Shown: positions 1 to 8,043 of the stretch, in pieces
Numbering within the stretch: the stretch's first letter is position 1
How the letters are laid out: each line of letters opens with the position of its first letter
From: Peribacillus simplex
Lineage (GTDB): Bacteria; Bacillota; Bacilli; Bacillales; DSM-1321
Assembly: GCF_900156045.1 (NCBI RefSeq)
Contig: NZ_FTMX01000010.1
Location: forward strand, 62,001 to 126,000
DNA length: 64,000 nucleotides
Direction: 5' to 3'
The notes under the pieces: model-generated
What the model was told of the DNA's origin: nothing
What the model saw: only the letters and a program-made list of their open reading frames with translations
Databases searched by the model: none
Position numbers and translations under genes: made by a program

Positions 1-2
1 AG

Positions 3-1190
3 ACAACGGGTGTTTTACTAAAATCATTATACGATTCAGGCACAGTAGTAAGGGTGCATGAGGTAATTGCCTATTTAGGTGAAGAAGGAGAAAGTATAGA
101 AGGCTTAGAAAAACAGTCACCAAGTGATTCTCATAAACCTGTTGAAGGGCAGAAACAAACGCAGACTGAAGATGAAACTATTTTAGAAGGATCGACAGTT
201 AATGGTAATAATAAAATCAGAAGAACACCGGCTGCAAGAAAGCTTGCTGAAGATAATCAAATTAATTTAAGAGATGTTGAGGGATCAGGCCCGCTTAGGC
301 GTATTCAAAAAATTGATGTTGAAAATTATTTAGAAAAGCAGGCTAAGAAAATCACACCATTAGCGAAGAAAATTGCTGATGATCAAGGTATCGAATATAA
401 CAATATTACGGGAACAGGTTCTCATGGGAAAATCGTTAAAGACGATCTTGTTCCATCAACTCCTGTAAGTGAAAAAGAGGAGAATTCAATAAGCAATCAA
501 GTAATCAAACGAGTTCCATTTAAAGGCATGCGCAAAGTCATAGCGGAAAGAATTTCTAAGAGTGCCTATACATCTCCACATGTAACACTCTTATCAGAAA
601 TTGATATGACTAATTGTGTGTCTCTTCGTCAAGATTTATTGCCTGTTATTGAAAAAGCGGAAGGTTTAAGAATTTCTTTCAATGAAATTTTGATTAAAGC
701 AACATCATTTGCTTTAAAGCAAAATCCAAGCATCAATATTTCAATAGAGGAAAAAGAGATTGTCTATCATTCGAATATAAATATCGGTATGGCTGTGGCA
801 GTACGAGATGGCTTAGTCGTTCCAGTACTTAGAGATGTAGATCAAAAAGGGCTAGCTGCAATTACAAAGGAAGCTAAAAGGATTGGAAAACTTGCCCGCG
901 AGGGAAAACTTTCTCCTGATGATATGCAGGGAAGCACATTTACAATCAGCAATTTAGGTATGTATGCCGTTGATGGATTCACACCGATTATTAATAGTCC
1001 AAATGCCGCTATTTTAGGCGTAGGACGTATACAAAAAAAACCAGTCATCGTGAATGACGAAGTAGCTGTTCGATCTATGATGAGCTTAAGCTTATCATTT
1101 GACCACCGAATTATTGACGGGGCCCCTGCAGCAGCATTCTTAACGGATTTAAAGGATGTACTAGAAAATCCATTCAAATTATTGATATAA
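3..1190 (+). CDS. 2-oxoacid dehydrogenase E2 (lipoamide acyltransferase), 5' partial
   Basis: Acyltransferase core subunit of a 2-oxoacid dehydrogenase complex; it moves the acyl group from lipoamide to CoA. The frame is open from the window edge and its first codons read as the second half of a lipoyl domain, so the lipoyl lysine and true start lie upstream and the GTG at 54 is not the start. Next come two E3-binding segments in tandem (about nt 216-335 and 351-455; each begins with a TP-A-KLA/LAKKIA type helix and ends in a G-G-IK/RI loop), where one is usual. The catalytic acyltransferase domain follows from about nt 510, with the DHRIIDG active-site motif at 1101-1121. The E3 gene starts 12 bases downstream, so the two form an operon; E1 genes are presumably upstream. 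Whether the substrate is pyruvate, acetoin or branched-chain acids cannot be told from this part. Confidence 0.93.
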   Translation, partial: TTGVLLKSLYDSGTVVRVHEVIAYLGEEGESIEGLEKQSPSDSHKPVEGQKQTQTEDETILEGSTVNGNNKIRRTPAARKLAEDNQINLRDVEGSGPLRRIQKIDVENYLEKQAKKITPLAKKIADDQGIEYNNITGTGSHGKIVKDDLVPSTPVSEKEENSISNQVIKRVPFKGMRKVIAERISKSAYTSPHVTLLSEIDMTNCVSLRQDLLPVIEKAEGLRISFNEILIKATSFALKQNPSINISIEEKEIVYHSNINIGMAVAVRDGLVVPVLRDVDQKGLAAITKEAKRIGKLAREGKLSPDDMQGSTFTISNLGMYAVDGFTPIINSPNAAILGVGRIQKKPVIVNDEVAVRSMMSLSLSFDHRIIDGAPAAAFLTDLKDVLENPFKLLI

Positions 1191-1202
1191 GGTGGTGACG
1201 GT

Positions 1203-2585
1203 ATGACATCGTATGATGTGGTAATTGTCGGTGGCGGTCCAGGAGGATATGTTGCCGCGCTTAAAGCTACGAAAAATGGTAAGCGAACAGCGCTTGTGGA
1301 AGCAGATTATTTAGGTGGTACATGTTTAAATAGAGGCTGTATTCCTTCCAAAACTTTATTGAAACATGCGGAAATTATCGAAGAAATTGAAAAAGCGAAA
1401 AACTGGGGAATCAAAACAGATAATCTGAGCTTTTCATTGAAAGACATGTTTGCACGAAAAGATAAAGTAATTAATACCCTGCGAAGTGGCATTGAACATT
1501 TATTAAGTACTGGGAAAATCGATGTCTACAATGGAGATGGCACCATTCATGCTGATAAAAAAGTAACTGTTCACACCGGAAAAGAGACGAAACAAATTAC
1601 GGGTGAAAAGATTATTATTGCGACAGGCAGCCAACCTGTCGTGCCGCCAATTGATGGTCTTGATTCTGTGAGTTATCATACAACAGATACTATTTTTGAT
1701 ATCTCAGAGATACCTCAATCAATTGTAATTGTTGGTGGAGGTGTCATAGGAGTAGAATTTGCTAACATTTTTGCTAGTTTAAAAACAGAAGTCACTATTG
1801 TTGAACTTGGTGACAGAATTATCCCAACAGAAGATGAAGACGCTTCGAAAGCTTTACTCAAAAGTTTAAAGAAAAAAGGAATTAAAGTTTTAACGAAATA
1901 CCAAGTGACATCTATTAAAGAAAGTAATAATGAAAAAACATTAAGTATTGTCTCCGGGCATGGTAAAACAGATACCCTCATAGCAGATGAAATTCTGCTA
2001 TCTGTTGGCCGGAAACCTAATCTCTCTGCTGTTTCTGAACTGGATCTGAAAATGAACGGGAGACATATCGCAGTAAATGATTATCTAGAAACGAGCAAAA
2101 AAGATTATTTTGCTGTAGGTGATGTTATTGGGGGGCTGCAATTAGCACATGTTGCTAGCGCTGAAGGTTTAACAGCTGTTGAAAATTTAGATGAAGAAAA
2201 AGAAAAGATGAATTATAAAGTGATGCCTCGCTGCATTTATACAAATCCACAAGTCGCTAGTGTGGGGATGAGTGAAGCGGAACTGAAAGAAAAAGAAATT
2301 AAATATAAGGTAAATAAATATTCTTTTTCAGGTAATGGAAAAGCTTTGACAATGGGTGAAACAGAAGGATTTTCTAAAGTAATGATTGATGAGAAATATG
2401 GAGAAATATTAGGTGTTGTTATGGTAGGCGCTCATGTTACTGAAATGATTGGTCAATCCTCAGCTTATATGTATTTGGAAGGAACTGTTGATGAGCTTGC
2501 ACAAATGGTACAACCTCATCCATCCCTCTCTGAGGTATTAATGGAATCTGCAAATGGACTTCTTGGAAAGGGGATTCATTCTTAA
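1203..2585 (+). CDS. lpdA: Dihydrolipoamide dehydrogenase (E3)
   Basis: FAD-dependent E3 that reoxidises dihydrolipoamide with NAD+ for the complex formed with the preceding E2. Length 460 aa is normal. Visible motifs are the N-terminal FAD-binding GGGPGG (residues 10-15), the redox disulfide C41-LNRG-C46, the NAD-binding GGGVIG near residue 178, and the C-terminal active-site His439/Glu444 pair in HPSLSE. The GGTGG-type ribosome site lies just before the ATG, 12 bases after the E2 stop. The gene is intact and is the last gene of the operon; no clear intrinsic terminator was found right after it. The symbol is generic (lpdA/pdhD/acoL would depend on the missing E1). Confidence 0.95.
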   Translation: MTSYDVVIVGGGPGGYVAALKATKNGKRTALVEADYLGGTCLNRGCIPSKTLLKHAEIIEEIEKAKNWGIKTDNLSFSLKDMFARKDKVINTLRSGIEHLLSTGKIDVYNGDGTIHADKKVTVHTGKETKQITGEKIIIATGSQPVVPPIDGLDSVSYHTTDTIFDISEIPQSIVIVGGGVIGVEFANIFASLKTEVTIVELGDRIIPTEDEDASKALLKSLKKKGIKVLTKYQVTSIKESNNEKTLSIVSGHGKTDTLIADEILLSVGRKPNLSAVSELDLKMNGRHIAVNDYLETSKKDYFAVGDVIGGLQLAHVASAEGLTAVENLDEEKEKMNYKVMPRCIYTNPQVASVGMSEAELKEKEIKYKVNKYSFSGNGKALTMGETEGFSKVMIDEKYGEILGVVMVGAHVTEMIGQSSAYMYLEGTVDELAQMVQPHPSLSEVLMESANGLLGKGIHS

Positions 2586-2878
2586 CAAAGTTGAAATTAC
2601 AGTTGTGGCTTTGAAAAAAATACATGATGTTTTGATGAATTAAGTAGCAATGAAATACTTGTCTCAACGATATTTTGATTAAACTATCTTATAAAAAGCA
2701 GACTTTCTAACGCCTCTTTGTCAGCTTATTTTCTTGCTGGAGTAGTGACAGGGTTCTTGTTCTAGGCGGAAATTTAAGTACAAAGCCATATAGAAGCAAC
2801 CCTATAGTTTCGGTTCTTATGCTTCCCTATTAACTATATAAAATTCTTTCCAGCGGATTAAAGAAGGGAGGGAATCCT
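2586..2878. other. Intergenic region with an 18-nt sequence repeated inverted at 13815
   Basis: No gene recognised. An 18-nt sequence at 2742-2759 recurs in reverse complement at 13815-13832. I looked for an FMN riboswitch ahead of the riboflavin kinase gene and saw none of its conserved blocks. Confidence 0.4.
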
Positions 2879-3352
2879 TTGAGGCAAAATGAATGCACGA
2901 TTAAAGGAGTAGTTAGCAAGGGAAGACAAGTGGGGCGAACCCTAGGATTCCCAACAGCCAATCTTTACCTACAATCATGTTTTCCAATTCTTGATCTTGG
3001 TGTGTATGGAGTAAAAGTGTTCTGGAGGGGGAATCAGTATTATGGAGCCATGAACGTCGGATTTAGACCGACATTTGAGTATGGACATCACGTTAGTTAT
3101 GAAATTCATCTCCTTGATTTCCATGAAGACCTTTATGATGAAGAATTAATCGTTGATGTCTGCTTTTATGTTCGACAAGAAAAGAAATTTTCCCACCTTA
3201 ATGAATTGAAAGGGCAGCTTTATAATGATGTTGCTTATGTAAAAAAGCAATTTGGATTGATAGAAACGACTGATTTAAAGAATAATTTTGGAGGTAGGGT
3301 TGATACAGTTGAATGGCCGATACCGATTGGTCTTGATTGGCGTAAAAGATGA
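2879..3352 (+). CDS. Stand-alone riboflavin kinase domain protein
   Basis: Probable riboflavin kinase (flavokinase), which makes FMN from riboflavin and ATP. The 157-aa product consists of the C-terminal kinase module of bifunctional RibF/RibC: GRTLGFPTANL at residues 19-29 is the conserved flavokinase nucleotide/Mg-binding motif, and the later NVGFRPTF and YEIHLLDF-type blocks follow in the right order. The FAD synthetase half is absent. The start is TTG, chosen because a GGGAGGG ribosome site sits about 7 bases upstream and no ATG precedes the conserved region. B. subtilis RibR is the known single-domain precedent, but RibR carries a C-terminal regulatory half that is replaced here by a roughly 30-residue tail. 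It could instead be a fragment of a former bifunctional gene, but the ribosome site and intact motif argue for a working gene. Confidence 0.8.
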   Translation: MRQNECTIKGVVSKGRQVGRTLGFPTANLYLQSCFPILDLGVYGVKVFWRGNQYYGAMNVGFRPTFEYGHHVSYEIHLLDFHEDLYDEELIVDVCFYVRQEKKFSHLNELKGQLYNDVAYVKKQFGLIETTDLKNNFGGRVDTVEWPIPIGLDWRKR

Positions 3353-3790
3353 GATGGGACGTTTTGATAAGGTTGAAGGAGATGGCTCTATAAATAAAGA
3401 GCATTCTATTTATGTGAATAAATTTGACGAAGGCAGCGATACACGGAATACAAAAGGTCCTTCTTCTGGAACAAAGACGTAATCAAAACCACTTCGGTAC
3501 CATTACTGAAACTTTGCTTTTTATGTTTTTGTTTTTTTAAATGACACTTGTTGCATTGATTTGTATTATAACCAATGGTCACTTCAGCAGATTCAACTCT
3601 AAGAGGAGGTAGCGCGGTCTACAGGTATAAAAATCTTACGTTAAGGTGATTTCAGACTCCCTTCAAACGGAATTCGAACGGGACAAAAATACCACTCAGA
3701 TTGTTTAGCATGATATTTGCTAAATCAATTGAATGGACAACACTTTGTTGTTGTCGAATAAACTCTCGAGTATAGATAGGGGTTAGTATA
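3353..3790. other. Gene-free stretch with a hairpin upstream of the cupin gene
   Basis: About 440 bases without a convincing gene. A short frame over 3288-3482 overlaps the riboflavin kinase end and shows no family resemblance. A 7-bp inverted repeat (GACAACA, 6-base spacer, TGTTGTC) lies at 3734-3753, just upstream of the cupin gene; it could be an operator or part of the leader. Confidence 0.4.
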
Positions 3791-4135
3791 ATGTCAAAAA
3801 CAGTAATCATGCCCAATCAAGGAAAAGACTATCGTGGAATAGGAGGGTTGGTGAAGCGTCTAGTACATCCAAGTACAGTGGGTTCTGAAAATCTTGCTGT
3901 ATCGATTTGTTATTTAAATCCAGGGGAAGAAATTACCCGTCACAGCCATACTTATGAAGAAGCCTATTTTGTTCTTCAGGGAACAGGAAAAATGATTCTG
4001 GGTGAGGAGGAATTCAAGCTTGAACCTAACATGAGTGTTTATATCCCATCTGGTAAGGAGCACGCTCAGATCAACGATGGATCAGAGCCGCTTGTTGTTC
4101 TTTGCTCTTTAAGTCCAGCTCCAGATGTTTGGTAG
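3791..4135 (+). CDS. Small single-domain cupin protein
   Basis: A 114-aa single cupin barrel of unknown substrate. The first cupin motif is visible as pro-gly-glu-glu, then HSHTYEEAYFVLQG (two His and a Glu as metal ligands), and the second as PSGKEHAQINDG (His ligand). Small cupins of this type are often sugar or phenolic isomerases or dioxygenase-like enzymes, or metal-binding proteins; nothing here allows a choice. The ribosome site (AGGGGT, about 8 bases from the ATG) is only fair. It stands alone, with no close neighbour on the same strand, so context gives no help. Confidence 0.85.
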   Translation: MSKTVIMPNQGKDYRGIGGLVKRLVHPSTVGSENLAVSICYLNPGEEITRHSHTYEEAYFVLQGTGKMILGEEEFKLEPNMSVYIPSGKEHAQINDGSEPLVVLCSLSPAPDVW

Positions 4136-4406
4136 TATAATAACTCCCATTTAGAGTTAATGGATAAAGATGAGAAAATCGCAATTGATTCAAGTAGAAA
4201 CACGATCAGTCTGACATGAATTTGTTAACATTAAGATGATATCTGGAACTTGAGAATTAGTAAAGTAGTGAAGATGATGAAAGAAGATGGTTTAAATCAG
4301 GATGTTAATGTGTTGGCAGCTACTTATAGATATCTCCACGGTTTCCTATAGCCTGTATGTATATAATTTTCTCATCATGATTCAATATTGATGTTACAAA
4401 AAATGG

Positions 4407-4434
4407 GGATCGACCTCCAAATTGAGGTCGATCT
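4407..4434 (-). terminator. Intrinsic terminator hairpin
   Basis: Ten-base perfect stem GATCGACCTC/GAGGTCGATC with a 6-base loop. On the minus strand it is followed by CCCCATTTTTTG, so it fits best as the old terminator of the decayed CoA-transferase that ends just to its right. Confidence 0.65.
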
Positions 4435-4494
4435 CTTTAAATAAAATATACTTCTATTCGAGCAAAGTAGGTAGAAGCCTAACAATAAGTACTA

Positions 4495-4920
4495 TGATTA
4501 CCGAGGTAGCCATTCTGGAGGACTAGAACCGATTGGAACCAGAACGGTTTGATATTCCCCAGGAGTTTCTGACATTTCAACCTGATCGGTCACCTCCGAA
4601 ATAAACGGCATGGAGTCTCAGAAGTAAATAAATCTGGTGCGATAAACTCAAGCTCCTCTGATGGTCCAGCATTTTTCTTTGCATTTAGCTTACCAAAAAT
4701 ACCTAATGTAAGAATCCGTAAGGATACATGATCTAAAGAAACTCGTACACGATAACTACCGCCTTCTTTTTTTTCCTTCCCTTTCTAATGCCATAAAGCC
4801 CCTACTTTATGTAACCGAGAGACAGCATAATCATTCACAATGGAAATAGGAGGTAATTTCGGATTAGCAGGTGAACCTTCAAGCGCGATTACACCTGTTA
4901 CAAATCCAGCTCATATAAAT
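4495..4920 (-). pseudogene. Remnant of a CaiB-type CoA-transferase (C-terminal part)
   Basis: The sequence is clearly similar at DNA level, base by base, to the 3' third of the intact CoA-transferase gene at 8044-9558, in the same minus orientation. For example, a tract reading GTTTGATATTC-CCAGGAGTTTCTGACATTTC appears in both, as do the blocks around ACTCGTAC-CGATAACTACC and GCATA-TCATTCACAA. It carries insertions, deletions and stops and cannot encode a working protein. Similarity fades at about 4915-4920, shortly before cysK, so the 5' two thirds of the gene are gone. It is probably the remains of a duplication of the operon at 7-10.5 kb, or of a related copy acquired separately. Confidence 0.82.
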
Positions 4921-5032
4921 CCACTAAAATGTAGGAGCATGTGGAGTGTTCCATCGTTGACAAAATAGGATTAAAACTAGTAAATTAGATTTATAAATCC
5001 AACTATATCATTCGGAATAGAGGTAATTTATA

Positions 5033-5962
5033 ATGCTTCGTGTTGCAAATTCAGTTGCTGACTTAGTCGGTCAAACACCAATTGTTAAGTTAAATAGATT
5101 AGTAGATGAAACCAGTGCTGAGGTTTATTTAAAGCTTGAATATTTTAATCCTAGTAGCAGTGTAAAGGATCGTATCGCATTAGCAATGATTAAAGATGCA
5201 GAAGAAAAAGGTTTAATTACGCCTGGCGTAGATACAATTATTGAACCAACTAGTGGCAACACTGGAATCGGCCTTGCAATGATTGCGGCAGCAGAAGGTT
5301 ACAAGGTGGTCATTGTTATGCCTGACACTATGAGTTCAGAAAGACGCAGACTTCTTAGTGCTTATGGTGCTGAACTTGTCTTAACTCCAGGGAAAGAAGG
5401 CATGAAAGGTGCTATTGCCAAAGCGGAAGAGCTTGTAAAAGAATACGGCTATTTCTTGCCCCAACAATTTAAAAACGAAGCTAATCCAGATATTCATAGT
5501 CGGACAACTGGCAAAGAAATTGTTGAACAAATGGACCAGTTAGACGCATTTGTTTCTGGAATCGGGTCGGGCGGTACAATTTCAGGTACAGGCAGTGTTC
5601 TCCGTGAAAAATATCCAAATATTAAAATTCTTGCCGTTGAACCAAAGGATTCACCAGTACTTTCAGGTGGGAAGCCAGGACTGCATAAACTTCAAGGGCT
5701 CGGTCCAGGTTTTATTCCTGATACCCTAAATACAAATATCTATGATGAAATTATTCAAGTAAGTACAAAACAAGCATATGAAGCTGCACGCCGGGCAGCA
5801 AGAGAAGAAGGTGTTTTTGGAGGAACTTCCTCTGGTGCAGCCATTCATGCTGCTATAGAAGTTGCGAAAAAGTTAGGGAAAGGTAAAAAGGTACTTGCAA
5901 TCGTTCCAGATAATGGCGAACGTTATTTAAGCACATCCCTTTATCAATATGATGCTGAATAA
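5033..5962 (+). CDS. cysK: Cysteine synthase A (O-acetylserine sulfhydrylase)
   Basis: PLP enzyme that makes cysteine from O-acetylserine and sulfide. The 309-aa length is standard. The PLP lysine is K45 in SSSVKDR, the substrate loop TSGNTG is at 73-78, and the phosphate-binding [10 protein letters not shown] follows in the middle of the protein. The family's conserved C-terminal GGTSSGAA and [12 protein letters not shown] blocks are intact. The ribosome site is AGAGG, about 9 bases before the ATG. It is a single-gene unit closed by a strong terminator at 5973. A second CysK-type enzyme (CysM/YtkP) cannot be excluded on sequence alone, but the motifs fit CysK best. Confidence 0.95.
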   Translation: MLRVANSVADLVGQTPIVKLNRLVDETSAEVYLKLEYFNPSSSVKDRIALAMIKDAEEKGLITPGVDTIIEPTSGNTGIGLAMIAAAEGYKVVIVMPDTMSSERRRLLSAYGAELVLTPGKEGMKGAIAKAEELVKEYGYFLPQQFKNEANPDIHSRTTGKEIVEQMDQLDAFVSGIGSGGTISGTGSVLREKYPNIKILAVEPKDSPVLSGGKPGLHKLQGLGPGFIPDTLNTNIYDEIIQVSTKQAYEAARRAAREEGVFGGTSSGAAIHAAIEVAKKLGKGKKVLAIVPDNGERYLSTSLYQYDAE

Positions 5963-5972
5963 ACTCGCTCGA

Positions 5973-6003
5973 GGTATCGTCACCTAGGCGATGCCTTTTT
6001 TTT
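5973..6003 (+). terminator. Intrinsic terminator of cysK
   Basis: Nine-base stem GGTATCGTC/GGCGATGCC (two wobble pairs) with a 5-base loop, followed by eight T residues, starting 10 bases after the cysK stop codon. Confidence 0.9.
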
Positions 6004-6593
6004 AATGTTTCATGTAGTAACGTAAAAAAAAGAGATATCCAGTTATGAGTTTACAATGATGAAATCTGTAGCATTTTCCATTAACGAAGAGTCTATTGCT
6101 AAACAAATTGCAGATGAATGTGGAGGTAATATTGTAGTCCGAAATGCTAAGTTTGAGGAAAATATTTGTCAAGTAGAAAGGTGAAGTCATTATATAAATC
6201 GCAAAAAGAAAAACTTATGGAAAATCTATTCCTTTAAGTAAACGATAAAATACTTCAGTTAAAAACACTTTAATATTTGAATAGCATGTAGAAAAAAACT
6301 TGTCGTCAGTAAGAGTAAAGAGTAAAGAGTAAAACATAAATTTTTGATAGTTAGTTTTTATCTTTTCTCTAATCTATAAAATAGGTTATTGATCTATCCC
6401 AATACAATTTTGTCTTTATTGTAGTTATATTTTTTTACCTAAGTATACAATAACGATTTAACGGGAAATGGGAGTATAAACATACATATTGCATATTATT
6501 CTATGCCTCACTTTATATATCAACCTCGCATGAAAAGAGTGAAAAAGTAGAATATTGTTTGCAAAAGAGAAATAGTGAAGGGGTTGATGTTTT
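6004..6593. other. AT-rich gene-poor stretch with a short tandem repeat
   Basis: No gene recognised. A 7-base unit (AGAGTAA) is repeated three times at 6312-6332. A 42-codon frame at 6058-6186 has no recognisable relatives or ribosome site and is not called. Confidence 0.35.
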
Positions 6594-6791
6594 ATGCAAA
6601 ATAATGTATATACCGAAATTAACTTAGTTAAAACAAACATATCTGATGAGATATTGGTTAAATTGTTTTTGGTTCAAATTCCTGAATGAAGTCAAAAAAG
6701 TAAAATCATTAAGAACATTGATCAGTCTTTACAAAAGAGTGATAAAGCAGCTTTTTTACGTTTAACAGAGGTACTTAAATCTGTACCTTAA
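6594..6791 (+). pseudogene. Small IDEAL-domain-like protein interrupted by an in-frame stop
   Basis: A 65-codon frame with a good ribosome site (AAGGGG, about 10 bases upstream of ATG 6594) is continuous from start to the TAA at 6789 except for one TGA at 6687-6689 (codon 32). The part after the stop reads as NIDQSLQKSDKAAFLRLTE, which resembles the IDEAL domain of small Bacillus proteins (I-D-x-[AS]-L followed by D-K-x-x-F-x-x-L-T). The frame is kept on both sides of the TGA, so only a single base change appears to have broken it; a sequencing error or readthrough is the alternative. Function of such small proteins is mostly unknown. Confidence 0.55.
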
Positions 6792-6978
6792 GAAGAACTT
6801 TAATAATAGAAGAAACTCGTCAAAAAGAAGCCTTGGTATATAAGAATAAAGGATGCTTTTCCGTCTCATACATCTCCTACAAATGGGGGAAAGATACCTA
6901 ATAGCACCTAATATGTAGTCAAACAAATACATAGAATAATATTCAAATAGATATTAGTCGGCAGAATAAAAAAAAAAT
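6792..6978. other. Gene-free stretch
   Basis: Between the IDEAL-like remnant and the terminator shared with the leftward operon. I see no gene here. Confidence 0.4.
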
Positions 6979-7015
6979 AAAAGGAAGCCATTAACTACAT
7001 GTTTGGCTTCCTTTT
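6979..7015 (-). terminator. Terminator of the acetoacetate decarboxylase operon (likely bidirectional)
   Basis: Twelve-base stem AAAAGGAAGCCA/TGGCTTCCTTTT with a 13-base loop, flanked by an A-run on the left and a T-run on the right. It lies 20 bases beyond the stop of the minus-strand gene at 7035. Confidence 0.8.
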
Positions 7016-7034
7016 ATTTTTTTCACTATTTTTC

Positions 7035-7790
7035 CTATTTTTTCTCTAAGTAATTATAAACAGGTTGTGCAATATTTAAAGTTAAATCCGTAAGGATATG
7101 GGATGCACCCACTACTTCTAAAACTGGTAAATCAGCAAGTGGAGCAAGAGCATGTTCAAACAATTGTAACCTTGCTGGCCCTGTCCATGCACCTTTAACT
7201 GTTACATCTGTGATTTGTGTTCTCACTAAGTCACAGACTCGAAATTGCCGGTCATACCCCATTACAGTCTTTACCATGAAATTTGGGCGACATATTTCTT
7301 CTAATGCCGTTTCTTTCGGTAACTCAATCTGTTTGTATCCCATCGTTGCCGTAGCAACACGAAGAGTTCCATAATCTAACGTTCCCACTAAAGTTTCATT
7401 GTCTTGATAAAGTTTAGGGTTTCCCCATTTCTTTGGATAGCTACTTAATTCGCGCCCACTTGCTATAGCAGGGAAGTTATTTACATACATTGAATGAATA
7501 TAATCCCCATCTTCGTTGTTAAAACTCACCGGAATGACCTGCCCAGCTTCTGTGTATCCGCCTAATCCTGTTACATCATGCATATACATAAGCTCAAAAC
7601 GGACAATCGGATTCTCTTCATCAATCTCCAATGGTTCTGGAACAGCCTCACGCAGTGCCTTTGGATCTGTACGATAATAAATGTTCAGATATTCCCGATC
7701 ATTAAATTTGTAAAGAGGTGGTGATGGATAAGCAGGTGCTGTTAAAGGCGTATTTAGATTTTTGGATATGTTATTTACATCTATCTTCAT
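7035..7790 (-). CDS. Acetoacetate decarboxylase family protein
   Basis: A 251-aa member of the ADC family, which decarboxylates acetoacetate or other 2-oxo/3-oxo acids through a Schiff-base lysine. The catalytic pair is visible as K120-K121 in GRELSSYPKKWGNPKL, matching the Lys115-Lys116 pair of the Clostridium enzyme, and the upstream PEPLE and FELMYM-type strands are in place. The start is at 7790, not at an upstream codon, because GAGGAGAAAG sits 3-13 bases before this ATG. It is the last gene of a leftward operon with a 3-hydroxyacyl-CoA dehydrogenase family protein and a CoA-transferase, although about 250 bases separate it from the CoA-transferase. Inferred role: decarboxylation of a 3-oxo acid formed by the dehydrogenase. 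The substrate is not known. Confidence 0.85.
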   Translation of the reverse strand: MKIDVNNISKNLNTPLTAPAYPSPPLYKFNDREYLNIYYRTDPKALREAVPEPLEIDEENPIVRFELMYMHDVTGLGGYTEAGQVIPVSFNNEDGDYIHSMYVNNFPAIASGRELSSYPKKWGNPKLYQDNETLVGTLDYGTLRVATATMGYKQIELPKETALEEICRPNFMVKTVMGYDRQFRVCDLVRTQITDVTVKGAWTGPARLQLFEHALAPLADLPVLEVVGASHILTDLTLNIAQPVYNYLEKK

Positions 7791-8043
7791 GACTTTCTCC
7801 TCTAGTTCTATTTTAAAAAGTTTAATTAAGGTGAGAGAAATATAATAAAACCTCAATATCTCATAAATGCAGGTCCGGTTAAATCAGGCATCTTTATTAT
7901 ATAAAACCTTAAAAAGCTGATCTATAACATCCAAGGGTACGTTTCAGCATCCAACAAAGTTAATACCAAAGGAATCCCGACATATAGTAAACGGCTTCCT
8001 TTGGCTAATAGCATGTGAATTCACTTATTTGTGTAATTAAAAT

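Noticed and set aside
842..1177. Minus-strand frame of 111 codons
   Set aside because: Antisense to the E2 catalytic domain; no supporting signals.
2586..2878. FMN riboswitch ahead of the riboflavin kinase gene
   Set aside because: The conserved blocks of that riboswitch could not be found.
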